The notes: generated from the sequence alone by a model not told the origin. A stretch of 64,000 nucleotides of DNA from Plantactinospora soyae (GCF_014874095.1 NZ_JADBEB010000001.1:7378001-7442000); one strand, 5' to 3'. Numbered from the stretch's first letter, positions 34,012-42,607 are shown. Numbers and translations are program-made.

Positions 34012-34892
34012 CCGACCCCGAGCCGGTGACCGATCGCGAGCCGGTGACCGGCCCCGAGCCGGTGACCGATCCTGGATCGACGACCGGGGCGCAGGTGCGG
34101 ACCGAAGACCTCGTGGCGCTGCTGCCGGTCGCCACGGCGGCGGTGGACCTCGCCGCCGACCTGATCCGGACCGGCCGGCCCGGTGCGTTGACCGCCAAGG
34201 GCGAGCGGGACATGGCCTCGGAGGTGGACTTCGCGGTCGAGCGGGCGGTCCGGGAGTACCTGCGCCGACGTACCCCGCAGATCGGGTTCGTGGGCGAGGA
34301 GGAGGGTTCGCTGGATCCCGACGCCGAACTGGTCTGGGTGCTCGACCCGGTGGACGGGACGGTCAACTTCGTCCACGGCCTGCCACTGGTGGCGGTGTCG
34401 CTGGGGCTGCTCCGCGCCGGCCGGCCGGTGCTCGGCGTGATCGACCTGCCGCTGCTCGGCCAGCGTTACTGGGCGGTCGAGGGTGCGGGCGCGTACGCCG
34501 ACGGGAAGCGGATCTCGGCGAACCGGCCGACGGGGCTGGACGAGGCGCTGGTGGCGATCGGCGACTACGCCGTGGGCAGCGGCGCGGCCGGGCGTAACCG
34601 CGAGCGGCTGGCGATGACCGCCGCGCTGGTGTCCCGGGCCCAGCGGGTCCGGATGCTCGGCACCGCCGCGGTGGACCTCGCCTGGCTGGCCTCGGGCCGG
34701 CTGGACGCGCTGGTGATGTTCTCGAACAACCCGTGGGACGTGACCGCCGGGGTGGTGCTGGCCCGAGAGGCGGGGGCCCGGACGGTGGATCGGGACGGCA
34801 GCGAACACACCCTCGCCGCGACGGCCACCATCGCCGCCGCGTCACCCGTGCTGGACGAGATCCTGGCCCTGGTACGCGGTCTCGCGGACTGA
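34008..34892 (+). CDS. Inositol-monophosphatase-family phosphatase
   Basis: 294 residues. Metal-binding motifs are GEEEG at 96 to 100, DPVDGTVNF at 113 to 121 and WDVTAGVVLAREAG near the C-terminus, so it is an intact Mg-dependent sugar or polyol phosphatase. The N-terminal 22 residues are a short repeat (EPVTD, EPVTG, EPVTD) without parallel in the family. The GTG overlaps the dehydrogenase stop as GTGA. Phosphatase AccG of agrocinopine catabolism belongs to the same family, and here too a glycerophosphodiesterase gene follows. Confidence 0.87.
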   Translation: MTDPEPVTDREPVTGPEPVTDPGSTTGAQVRTEDLVALLPVATAAVDLAADLIRTGRPGALTAKGERDMASEVDFAVERAVREYLRRRTPQIGFVGEEEGSLDPDAELVWVLDPVDGTVNFVHGLPLVAVSLGLLRAGRPVLGVIDLPLLGQRYWAVEGAGAYADGKRISANRPTGLDEALVAIGDYAVGSGAAGRNRERLAMTAALVSRAQRVRMLGTAAVDLAWLASGRLDALVMFSNNPWDVTAGVVLAREAGARTVDRDGSEHTLAATATIAAASPVLDEILALVRGLAD

Positions 34893-34910
34893 ATCTTCCT
34901 CGGCACGACT

Positions 34911-35096
34911 CTTAACGGCCGATGGCCGGTTCTTAACATCTTCCTAGGTCACCGGTGGCCGGTGCGGGCCCTGCGCTGTCGCCCGTCGCACAGCGCACAC
35001 GACCGCACCCGCTCCGCTTTTGCCTGCTCCGCAGCCTCGATTCCACACTTGCCCCGCCGGTTCCGATCGTGTTAACTACCGACGGTATGTGTTAAC
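34911..35096. promoter_or_regulatory. GTTAAC/CTTAAC direct-repeat operators before the phosphodiesterase operon
   Basis: The 274-base gap before 35167 contains two CTTAAC (34911 and 34932, 21 bases apart) and two GTTAAC (35071 and 35091, 20 bases apart), each pair spaced by two helical turns. A further GTTAAG lies near 35125. Together with the palindrome at 28453 they form a candidate regulon of the DeoR repressor. Confidence 0.5.
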
Positions 35097-35166
35097 AACG
35101 TCCGTGATAGCAACGTTCTACGGCGTTAAGAGCGGTGGGCTACCGCCGGTCACCCGAGGAGGCTCG

Positions 35167-35871
35167 ATGTTCCTGACGATCGCGCATCGGGGCGATCCGC
35201 TCGCCCACCGCGAGAACACCATGCCGGCGTTCCAGTCGGCGGTCGACAAGGGCGCGAACACCCTGGAGTTCGATCTGCGGCTGACCCGGGACGGCCGGAT
35301 CGCGTTGCTGCACGACGCCCGGCTGGACCGGTTGTGGGACGTACCGGCGGCGATCGCCGACCTGACCCTCGCGCAGGTACGGACGGCCGGCACCGACGGT
35401 CACCAGGTGCCCACCCTGGACGAACTGCTCGTCGCCTTCCCCCGGACGACGTTCCTGGTCGACCTGAAGACCGACGACGTGGTCGAGCCCGCGGTCCGGG
35501 AACTGCGCCGGCACGGCGACGCCTTCGACCGGGCCATCTTCGTGGCGGCCCGCAGCGGCGGCCGGGAGGCACTGGTCCGGCTGCGCGCGGCCGAGCCGGA
35601 CGCGCTGATCGGGCTGGACTGGACCGAACCCGCACCGCCGCCGCAGGACCTGCTGGACGCACTGCGCCCGCAGTACTTCGGTCCGCGCTGGCGGGTCGCC
35701 GACGCGTGCGGGGTACCGGCGATGCGGGAGCGCGGCTACCAGGTCTGGGTCGGCCCGCTCGTCGCCGAGGCGGACCTGGCCGCCGCGTACGCGTACGGAG
35801 TGGACGGCATCGTCAGCGACGACGTCGACGCCCTGCTGCGGCTCGCCGCCCCCGTTCCGGCCGGTGAGTGA
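35167..35871 (+). CDS. Glycerophosphodiester phosphodiesterase family protein
   Basis: 234 residues of the GDPD TIM barrel: HRG at 7 to 9 with H7, E34 and D36 in TLEFDLRLT, and H49 in ALLHDARLDR, matching the catalytic and metal-binding residues of GlpQ/UgpQ. There is no signal peptide, so it acts inside the cell on an imported phosphodiester, like UgpQ. GAGGAGG precedes the ATG. It leads an operon with two permeases and a binding protein, and the next start lies within its last codons. AccF, which splits the sugar phosphodiester agrocinopine, belongs to this family. Confidence 0.88.
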   Translation: MFLTIAHRGDPLAHRENTMPAFQSAVDKGANTLEFDLRLTRDGRIALLHDARLDRLWDVPAAIADLTLAQVRTAGTDGHQVPTLDELLVAFPRTTFLVDLKTDDVVEPAVRELRRHGDAFDRAIFVAARSGGREALVRLRAAEPDALIGLDWTEPAPPPQDLLDALRPQYFGPRWRVADACGVPAMRERGYQVWVGPLVAEADLAAAYAYGVDGIVSDDVDALLRLAAPVPAGE

Positions 35872-36826
35872 CCCGACGGTAGCCGGGCGGGGCAGGCCGG
35901 TGCCGACCGCCGGCGACACCGCCCGACGATCCGTGGCCCGGACCCGACGCGGTCGGCGCCTGCGGGAGTACGCCCTCTTCCTGGCCTTCGTCGCGCCCAA
36001 CTTCCTGCTGATCGGGGTCTTCTCGTACTGGCCGGTGGTCTACAACGCCTACCTGAGCCTGACCGAGTGGGACATGATCGCCCCGGTCAAACGGTTCGTC
36101 GGGCTGGACAACTACGTCGACCTGTTCACCGGCAACGAGTTCGTCGACGTGCTCGGTACCACGGCGTACTTCATGGTCGGGGTGGTCGGCGGCAGCCTGG
36201 TCCTGGGTCTGGCGGTGGCGGTGCTGCTGAACCAGCGGCTGCGCGGCCGGGGGCTGGTCCGGACCATGGTCTTCGCGCCGCACGTGCTCTCCGGCGCCGC
36301 GATCGGACTGGCCTGGCTGTTCATCTTCGACCCGAACTACGGGCTGTCCCGGTTCCTGTTCGAACTCGTCGGCGCCACCTCGCCGGCCTGGCTCACCGAC
36401 TCCGACTGGGCCCTGCCGGCGATCATGATCGTCTACCTGTGGAAGAACGTCGGCTTCTGCGCGATCGTCTACCTGGCCGGGTTGCAGAACCTGCCCCGGG
36501 ACCTCTACGAGTCGGCGGCGCTGGACGGCGCCGGCGCGTGGCGGATCTTCCGCCGGATCACCCTGCCACTGCTCTCTCCGGTGACGTTCTTCCTGGTGGT
36601 GACGACGATCATCTCGTCGTTCCAGGCCTTCGACGTGATCGCGGTGATGACCGACGGCGGGCCGGGCGGAGCGACCACCATCCTCTCCTGGTACGTCTAC
36701 GACAAGGGCTTCATCGCCTTCCAGGCCGGTCCGGCCGCCGCGGGTGCGGTGGTGATGTTCGCGATCCTGCTCGCGGTCACCCTGCTGCAGACCCGCTATC
36801 TCGAGCGAAAGGTGCACTACCGGTGA
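35864..36826 (+). CDS. ABC sugar-type permease (UgpA-like)
   Basis: 320 residues: a 40-residue basic leader, six membrane helices and the EAA-type coupling loop LYESAALDGAGAWRIFRRITLP. It is the first permease of a carbohydrate-uptake class 1 importer. The GTG overlaps the phosphodiesterase gene by eight bases and the stop overlaps the next GTG. Its company (GDPD enzyme) mirrors the E. coli ugpBAECQ operon. Confidence 0.88.
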   Translation: MSDPTVAGRGRPVPTAGDTARRSVARTRRGRRLREYALFLAFVAPNFLLIGVFSYWPVVYNAYLSLTEWDMIAPVKRFVGLDNYVDLFTGNEFVDVLGTTAYFMVGVVGGSLVLGLAVAVLLNQRLRGRGLVRTMVFAPHVLSGAAIGLAWLFIFDPNYGLSRFLFELVGATSPAWLTDSDWALPAIMIVYLWKNVGFCAIVYLAGLQNLPRDLYESAALDGAGAWRIFRRITLPLLSPVTFFLVVTTIISSFQAFDVIAVMTDGGPGGATTILSWYVYDKGFIAFQAGPAAAGAVVMFAILLAVTLLQTRYLERKVHYR

Positions 36827-37647
36827 CCACACGGATGCGCCGGTTCGGCCTCTACGCACTGCTCGCCCTGGTCGGAGTGACCATGGTGGGGCCGCTGTAC
36901 TGGCTGTTCACCTCGTCGCTGAAGCAGTCCGGCGACATCTACACCTTCCCGCCCGTCTGGTGGCCCGGTGACCTGCGCTGGGGCAACTACGCGGAGGCGT
37001 GGCGGGCGGCGCCGTTCGGCCAGTTCTACCTCAACTCCCTGATCACCACCGGTTCCGGGGCGCTGCTGGAGGTGGCGAACGCGGTGCTCACCGCGTACGC
37101 CTTCGTGTTCCTGCGGTTTCCGGCCAAGCGGGTGCTGTTCGCCGCGCTGCTCGGCGCGCTGATGGTGCCCGGACACGTCACCCTGCTCGCCAACTACCTG
37201 ACCGTGGCCGACCTGGGCTGGATCAACACCTACCAGGGCATCGTCATCCCGGGCGCGGCCTCGGCGTTCGGCGCGTTCCTGCTGCGCCAGCACATGCTGA
37301 CCATCCCCATCGAGATCATCGAGGCGGCCCGGGCGGACGGCGCCGGGCACCTGCGCATCCTGTTCCGGGTCGTGCTGCCGCTGTCCCGCCCGATGCTGAT
37401 CACGGTCGCGATCGTGTCGCTGGTCAGCAAGTGGAACGACTTCATCTGGCCGTTGATCGTCACGAACACCGAGACCATGCGGACCCTGCCGGTGGGGCTG
37501 CTGATGCTCAAGGACGCCGACGGCTACGTCAACTGGGGCTCCGTGATGGCCGCGACCGTCTTCGTCGTACTTCCGGTCCTCGCCGTCTTCTTCGTCGCCC
37601 AGCGGCAGATCGTCGCCGGCCTCACCCAGGGTGCCGTCAAGGGCTGA
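36823..37647 (+). CDS. ABC sugar-type permease (UgpE-like)
   Basis: 274 residues, six helices, with coupling loop IIEAARADGAGHLRILFRVVLP and the late SKWNDFIWPLIV motif typical of MalG/UgpE-type permeases. The GTG overlaps the stop of the first permease as GTGA. Partner of the preceding permease. Confidence 0.88.
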   Translation: MTTRMRRFGLYALLALVGVTMVGPLYWLFTSSLKQSGDIYTFPPVWWPGDLRWGNYAEAWRAAPFGQFYLNSLITTGSGALLEVANAVLTAYAFVFLRFPAKRVLFAALLGALMVPGHVTLLANYLTVADLGWINTYQGIVIPGAASAFGAFLLRQHMLTIPIEIIEAARADGAGHLRILFRVVLPLSRPMLITVAIVSLVSKWNDFIWPLIVTNTETMRTLPVGLLMLKDADGYVNWGSVMAATVFVVLPVLAVFFVAQRQIVAGLTQGAVKG

Positions 37648-37684
37648 CGTCCGACCTGCTCCTCACTCCCGGAGGGAACCAACC

Positions 37685-39028
37685 ATGTCCACACCCCTTT
37701 CCCGGCGCCGGTTGCTCGGCCTCGCCGGTGGCGCCGCGCTCGCGTTGACGCCGCTCGGCTGTGGCGGTGGCGGCGGAAGCGGCGGCAGCCAGTTCAGCCA
37801 GCCGAAGGGCGACGTGCCCGGCCAGTACGCCAAGCGGCAGCGGGTGGTGGTCTGGTACCCGTACAGCGGAGTGCCGGCCGACGCCTTCAACCGGCTGGTC
37901 GGCAAGTTCAACGAGTCCCAGCAGGACGTCTACCTGGAGGCGCAGTTCCAGGGCACCTACGACGAGGTGTCCCAGAAGCTCGCCGCCGGCCTCCAGGCCC
38001 GGCAGATCCCGGAGTTGTGCATCTTCTCCGAGGTGACCTGGCACCGGTTCCATCTCAACCAGACGCTGGAGCCGATGACCGGCTACTTCGACAACGGCTT
38101 CTCCCCAGCCGAGTACGTCGACTCGCTGATCGCCGAGGGCACCGTCCGGAACGAGGTGTGGTGGGTGCCGTTCGGCCGCAGTACGCCGCTGTTCTACTAC
38201 AACCGGGACATGTTCGCGAAGGCCGGCCTGCCGGATCGGGGCCCGAAGACCTGGGACGAGTTGCGGGAGTGGGCACCGGCGCTGCAGAAGGTGAGCGTCG
38301 GCGGCCGGGCGCCCCGGCTGCACGCGTACCCGCGGGTGGACGGGGACTGGATGTTCCAGGGCGCGGTGTGGCAGTGGGGCGGGAACTACTCCAAGGGAAT
38401 GGAGGTGGCCATCGACACCGGCGGCGCGGTCGAGGCCGGTGAGTGGCAGCGGCGGCTGATCCACCAGGACAAGCTCGCCTACATGACCGAGAGCCCCCGG
38501 GTCGACTTCACCAACGGGCTGGTCGGCACGCTCCAGGACTCCACCGGCGTGATGACGACGCTGACCAAGGAGGCCAAGTTCGCGTTCGGCGCCGCCTTCC
38601 TGCCCGAGCAGAAGGCGTTCGGCTGCCCGACCGGCGGCGGTGGGCTGGCGATGCTGGCCGGCCCGCCGAAGGAGCGCAAGGAGGCCGCGTTCGAGTTCAT
38701 CCGGTTCGCCGCCAGGCCGGAGAACGTGGCGCAGTGGTCGGTCGACACCGGCTACCTGCCGTCCACCAAGGCCGCGCAGCAGACCCCGGAGTTGCAGAAG
38801 CTCTTCACCGAGCGGCCCGGCTACAAGGTCGCGGTGGACCAGTTGCCGAAGACCCAGGCGCAGGACCAGGTCCGGCTGCTGGTGCCGAACGCGAACAAGG
38901 CCATCTACGGCGGCCTACAGAAGATCTACGCCGACAACCAGCCGGCCCAGCAGGTCTTCTCGGCGGTGGCGGAGGAACTGCGCAAGAACGCCGAGAGCGT
39001 CAAGGACGCGGTCGCCAAGTACAGCTGA
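37685..39028 (+). CDS. ABC sugar-type substrate-binding lipoprotein (UgpB-like)
   Basis: 447 residues. The N-terminus combines twin arginines (LSRRRLLGLAGG) with a lipobox-like TPLGC, so it is a lipoprotein, possibly Tat-exported. The mature domain shows VVVWYPYSGVPADAFNRLV, FNESQQDVYLEAQFQGTYDE and LCIFSEVTWHRF, similar to UgpB-like extracellular solute-binding proteins. GGAGGGA precedes the ATG. No ATPase gene follows; actinomycetes often use one shared MsiK-type ATPase for such importers. Ligand inferred: a glycerophosphodiester or sugar phosphodiester. Confidence 0.87.
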   Translation: MSTPLSRRRLLGLAGGAALALTPLGCGGGGGSGGSQFSQPKGDVPGQYAKRQRVVVWYPYSGVPADAFNRLVGKFNESQQDVYLEAQFQGTYDEVSQKLAAGLQARQIPELCIFSEVTWHRFHLNQTLEPMTGYFDNGFSPAEYVDSLIAEGTVRNEVWWVPFGRSTPLFYYNRDMFAKAGLPDRGPKTWDELREWAPALQKVSVGGRAPRLHAYPRVDGDWMFQGAVWQWGGNYSKGMEVAIDTGGAVEAGEWQRRLIHQDKLAYMTESPRVDFTNGLVGTLQDSTGVMTTLTKEAKFAFGAAFLPEQKAFGCPTGGGGLAMLAGPPKERKEAAFEFIRFAARPENVAQWSVDTGYLPSTKAAQQTPELQKLFTERPGYKVAVDQLPKTQAQDQVRLLVPNANKAIYGGLQKIYADNQPAQQVFSAVAEELRKNAESVKDAVAKYS

Positions 39029-39040
39029 CCGTCTCCGCCC

Positions 39041-39079
39041 CGGCCCGCCGCCTCCGCACCTGACTCTGGCGGCGGGCCG
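39041..39079. terminator. Strong hairpin between convergent operons
   Basis: CGGCCCGCCGCC at 39041 and GGCGGCGGGCCG at 39068 form a perfect 12-bp stem with a 15-base loop. It lies between the stops of the UgpB-like gene and the GH78 gene, so it probably ends both transcripts and separates the two catabolic loci. Confidence 0.75.
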
Positions 39080-39121
39080 CCGGGCGGACGCACCCGGGGA
39101 CGAGACGGGGCCGTCGGCGGA

Positions 39122-42100
39122 TCAGCCGCGGCGGAACCGGTACGTGCCGGAGCCGACCGTGAAGACCGCCGACCCGTCGTCGGCGCGGTGGCTGGCGCGT
39201 ACCCCGTCGGCGTCGGACGCGGGCGTTCCGCCCTCGGTGACGTCCGCCGGGTCGGCGTCCGGCACCCACACCTCGGCCGTGGTGTTCGGCGGCACCGTCA
39301 CGTCGAGAATGAACGCCCCCGCCTCGTCCCGCCAGGCCACGGCGGCCCGGCCGTGCACCGTCGCCAACTCGGCCTCGGCGGAGGACAGACCCCCGCCCGG
39401 TCGGGGTCGGATCCGGATCGTCCGGTATCCCGGCGCGGTCGGGGCGAGTCCGGCGACGGTGCGGTAGAGCCAGTCGCCGACCGCGCCGTACGCGTAGTGG
39501 TTGAACGAGGTCATGTGCGGGTTCTGGAAGCCACGGGAGTCGCTCCACGAGTCCCAGCGCTCCCAGATGGTCGTGGCGTCGCCGTGCACCACCGGATACA
39601 GCCAGGACGGGTACCCCGACTGGGTCAACAGCCGGTACGCGACGTCCACCCGACCGCCCTCGGTCAGCGCGTCGAGTAGCCACGGAGTGCCGAGGAACCC
39701 GGTGGTCAGGTGGTCGTGCCGGGCGGCCACCTCGGCGGCGAGCCGGTCCACCGCCGCCGGCCGATCGGCAGCGGGCAGCAGGTCGGCGTGCAGCGCCAGC
39801 ACGTACGCGGTCTGGGTGCCGGACGAGACCCGGCCGCCGCCACCGACGTACCGGGCCTGGAACTGCGCGCGCAGCCGGTCGGCGAGGGCGTGCCAGTCCC
39901 CCGCCCTCGGGTCGGCGACGCTCTCGGCGAGCCGGGCGGCGAGTCGGGCCGTGTACGCGAAGTACGCGGTGTTGACCAGTTCCTTCGGGGTCGGGGTGAC
40001 GGCGAGCCAGTCGGCGTACCCGCCGTCGGGCTGGTCCCCGCCGCCACGCCGGTCGAGGTACCGCAGCCAGCCGTCCATCGCGTCCAGGCTCTCGGTCACG
40101 GCGCGCCGGTCGGCGTACGCGGTCAGCAGCCGTTCCGGCACGATCGCCACGGCGTCGCCCCAGCCGCCGCTGCCGGCCCACCGGGTCGGGTTGTCGACCT
40201 GGGCGCCGGTCATGACGTCGGGTGCCACGTGTGCGATCGCGCCGTCCGGGCGTTGGGCGTCGCGGACGTCCTGCAGCCATTTGCGCAGGAACGAGCGGAC
40301 GTCGTAGTTGAACGCGGCGGTGGCGGCGAACACCTGGGCGTCCCCGGTCCAGCCCAACCGCTCGTCGCGCTGCGGGCAGTCGGTGGGCACGGTGAGGAAG
40401 TTGCCGCGCTGGCTCCACACGATGTTCGCCTGGAGCCGGTTCAACGGCTCCGACGAACAGCCGAACCTGCCGGTGGCCGGCATGTCGGCGTACGCGACCA
40501 CGGCGGTGACGTCGGCGCCGTCCAGTGCCTCCGACAGGCCGCTGACCTCGCAGTAGCGGAAGCCGTGCACGGTGAACCGGGGCTCGTACTCCTCGCCGTC
40601 GGGCTCGCCGCGCAGCACGTACTCGTCGGTGGCTCGGGCGGTCCGCAGGGCCGTCAGGTACAGCTCGCCGTCCGGGTCGAGCACCTCGGCGTGCCGCAGC
40701 ATGATGCGTTGCCCTGCCCGGCCGCGCAGCCGCAGCCGCAGCCAGCCGGCGATGTTCTGGCCGAAGTCGACGACGACGGTGCCCGGCCGGAGTTCGGTGA
40801 CGGTCCGCGCCGGCAACTCGTGCAGCGCGCGGATCGGCTCGGCGATCTGGGCCTGGGGCGCGCCGGCCGGTCCGGGTACCGGCACCGCCGCCGGCCAGTC
40901 CGTGTCGTCGAAGTCGGGCTCCCGCCAGCCGGCCGGCTCGCGGCGGGCATCGTAGACCTCGCCGTTCTGCAGGTCGGCGTAGCGCAGGCCGCCCTCGCCG
41001 GTCCGCCACCGCCCGTCGGTGCCGAGCACGGTGTGCGTACCGTCGTCGAGGTCCAGGTGCAGTTCGGCGCGGAGCGCGCGGACGTCGCCGTAGTGTCCGG
41101 CGCCGAGAAAGCCGACCTGGCCGGCGTACCACCCGTCGGCGAGGGTCCCGGCGAGCGCGTTGCGTCCCGGCCGGAGCAGGGCGGTGACGTCGTAACACTG
41201 GTACGGCACCCGTAGCTGGTAGTCGGTCCAGCCGGGAGCGAGCCGGTGGTCGCCGACCGGCGCCCCGTTGATCGTCAGCTCGTACAGCCCGGCGGCGGTG
41301 GCGTAGAGCCGGGCCCGCCGCACCGGCGCCGACACCTCGAAGGCACGCCGCAGGTACGGGCTCGGTCGGTAGGTTGCCGGTTCCCGGCCCCACGGCGGGT
41401 TGCCGTGCGGTCCGAGAGCCACCGCCTTGGCCCAACCGGAGTCGTCGTGGTCGGGCCGGGCCCAGTCCGGCGTCGCCTCGCCGGACCCGGTCCACCCGCC
41501 CGGACCGGCCAGCTCGCCCGGACCAGCAAGCTCGCCCGGACCAGCAAGCTCGCCCGGACCGATCTGTTCGGGCCGGATCGGGGCGGCGGCGGCCCGCCAC
41601 CGGTCGTCGGCGACCAGCAGCACCGGGTGCAGGTCGGCCAGGCTCACCGTCAGCCGAGCGACCAGGCCGCCGGGCAGCGCGCCGGCCACCGCGCGCAGCG
41701 CGAGCACGTTGCGGCCGACCCGGACCGCCGGACGCGGGTCGGTGCCGTGCACCGGCACGCCGTTGAGCCAGGCGGTGATCTCGGCGGCGCCGCCGGTGGT
41801 CAGCTGGGCCCCGGTCACCGCGCGACCGGGCGGCACGGTGAACTCGGCCCGGAACAGCGCCTCCGCCGGCGCGGGCGTTCCGGCCGCCCAGATCCGTTCG
41901 ATGTTCTCGAACGGCGCCCGGGTGTCCAGGTCGATCCGGACCGGTACGGCGGCCTCGGCGGCCGAGGTGATCCAGTCGGCCGTCCACTCGCCGGGCCGCA
42001 TCAGTCCACTTTCCCAGGTCGCCGGTTGGCTCCAGTCGGATGGTTCGACGCGCTCGTCGATCACCCGGACCCGCCAGTGGTAACGGGTCCGGGGGCGCGG

Positions 42101-42337
42101 GGGCGGCCCGCCGTACGGCACGTCGACGGAGTCGGCGGAGGCAACGGTGCCGGAGTCCCAGACCACGGCGTCGGCGTCGTCGGTGACCACGACCTGGTAC
42201 GCCGTCTGCGCGCGCCCCCGGGCCCCGGCGGGAAGTTGCCAGCCGAGCAGTGGTCGGGGTTCGTCGATACCGATCGGGTCGACGGCCCGCTCGACGCGCA
42301 GGGACACCGGCCGGATCGTGGACTGGCTAGTTCTCAC
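39122..42337 (-). CDS. GH78 alpha-L-rhamnosidase
   Basis: 1071 residues. The order is an Ig-like N-domain (PLLGWQLPAGARGRAQTAYQ), the rhamnosidase N domain with LYATAAGLYELTINGAPVGD, a concanavalin-like domain, the (alpha/alpha)6 catalytic domain with DCPQRDERLGWTGDAQVF, where acidic residues include the general acid, then GGWGDAVAIVPERLL, and the C-domain (GYRTIRIRPRPGGGLSSAEAE). It removes terminal alpha-L-rhamnose. No signal peptide is seen, so it acts inside the cell on imported oligosaccharides. The GTG at 42337 has AGGAG. Residues near 270 form a PGELAG repeat. It is divergent from the ABC/GH106 operon across LacI-type operators. Confidence 0.92.
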   Translation of the reverse strand: MRTSQSTIRPVSLRVERAVDPIGIDEPRPLLGWQLPAGARGRAQTAYQVVVTDDADAVVWDSGTVASADSVDVPYGGPPPRPRTRYHWRVRVIDERVEPSDWSQPATWESGLMRPGEWTADWITSAAEAAVPVRIDLDTRAPFENIERIWAAGTPAPAEALFRAEFTVPPGRAVTGAQLTTGGAAEITAWLNGVPVHGTDPRPAVRVGRNVLALRAVAGALPGGLVARLTVSLADLHPVLLVADDRWRAAAAPIRPEQIGPGELAGPGELAGPGELAGPGGWTGSGEATPDWARPDHDDSGWAKAVALGPHGNPPWGREPATYRPSPYLRRAFEVSAPVRRARLYATAAGLYELTINGAPVGDHRLAPGWTDYQLRVPYQCYDVTALLRPGRNALAGTLADGWYAGQVGFLGAGHYGDVRALRAELHLDLDDGTHTVLGTDGRWRTGEGGLRYADLQNGEVYDARREPAGWREPDFDDTDWPAAVPVPGPAGAPQAQIAEPIRALHELPARTVTELRPGTVVVDFGQNIAGWLRLRLRGRAGQRIMLRHAEVLDPDGELYLTALRTARATDEYVLRGEPDGEEYEPRFTVHGFRYCEVSGLSEALDGADVTAVVAYADMPATGRFGCSSEPLNRLQANIVWSQRGNFLTVPTDCPQRDERLGWTGDAQVFAATAAFNYDVRSFLRKWLQDVRDAQRPDGAIAHVAPDVMTGAQVDNPTRWAGSGGWGDAVAIVPERLLTAYADRRAVTESLDAMDGWLRYLDRRGGGDQPDGGYADWLAVTPTPKELVNTAYFAYTARLAARLAESVADPRAGDWHALADRLRAQFQARYVGGGGRVSSGTQTAYVLALHADLLPAADRPAAVDRLAAEVAARHDHLTTGFLGTPWLLDALTEGGRVDVAYRLLTQSGYPSWLYPVVHGDATTIWERWDSWSDSRGFQNPHMTSFNHYAYGAVGDWLYRTVAGLAPTAPGYRTIRIRPRPGGGLSSAEAELATVHGRAAVAWRDEAGAFILDVTVPPNTTAEVWVPDADPADVTEGGTPASDADGVRASHRADDGSAVFTVGSGTYRFRRG
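41511..41560 (-). repeat. 18-bp tandem repeat inside the GH78 gene
   Basis: AGCTCGCCCGGACCAGCA occurs twice in tandem with a third partial unit. On the coding strand it encodes repeated PGELAG, in a linker-like stretch between two domains of the rhamnosidase. Confidence 0.7.
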
Positions 42338-42360
42338 GTCGACTCCTGTGAAGATGACAG

Positions 42361-42372
42361 TGAAACCTTTCA
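42361..42372. promoter_or_regulatory. LacI-type operator, rhamnosidase side
   Basis: TGAAACCTTTCA is an inverted repeat of TGAAA with a 2-base spacer, 24 bases upstream of the GH78 start. The TGAAANNTTTCA form is typical of LacI-family operators in actinobacteria. No LacI gene is in the window. Confidence 0.55.
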
Positions 42373-42448
42373 GAACCGGCAGAGGTTAACATCGCGCCCG
42401 CGCTTGTCAAGGCGCTCAGGAGCGCGCAATCGCATGCCCAGCAGGGGG

Positions 42449-42478
42449 TTGACAGCCCGGTTAATGGGCTCGTAACCT
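42449..42478 (+). promoter_or_regulatory. Putative promoter of the ABC/GH106 operon
   Basis: TTGACA at 42449 and TAACCT at 42473, 18 bases apart, match the -35 and -10 consensus of primary sigma factors. The spacer contains the inverted repeat AGCCC/GGGCT (42454 and 42466), a possible extra operator. Confidence 0.45.
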
Positions 42479-42558
42479 CCAGCTCAGGCTGATATATCTC
42501 ACACTTTTGCCTGAGTACTTCTCAACACTACTGAGAGCGCCCGTCCGGGCACGACTTC

Positions 42559-42570
42559 TGAAACGTTCCA
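42559..42570. promoter_or_regulatory. LacI-type operator, ABC operon side
   Basis: TGAAACGTTCCA differs at one base from the perfect palindrome TGAAACGTTTCA. It lies 38 bases before the binding-protein start and pairs with the palindrome at 42361, so one LacI-type regulator may control both divergent units. Confidence 0.5.
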
Positions 42571-42607
42571 TCGGCTCTCGGGGCCGCCCGCAGCACAGGA
42601 GGAACAG

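Noticed and set aside
39000-41987. Open reverse frame of about 995 codons
   Set aside because: It overlaps the GH78 gene in another frame of the same strand and is almost only Arg, Gly, Ala and Pro; the GH78 frame carries all conserved motifs.
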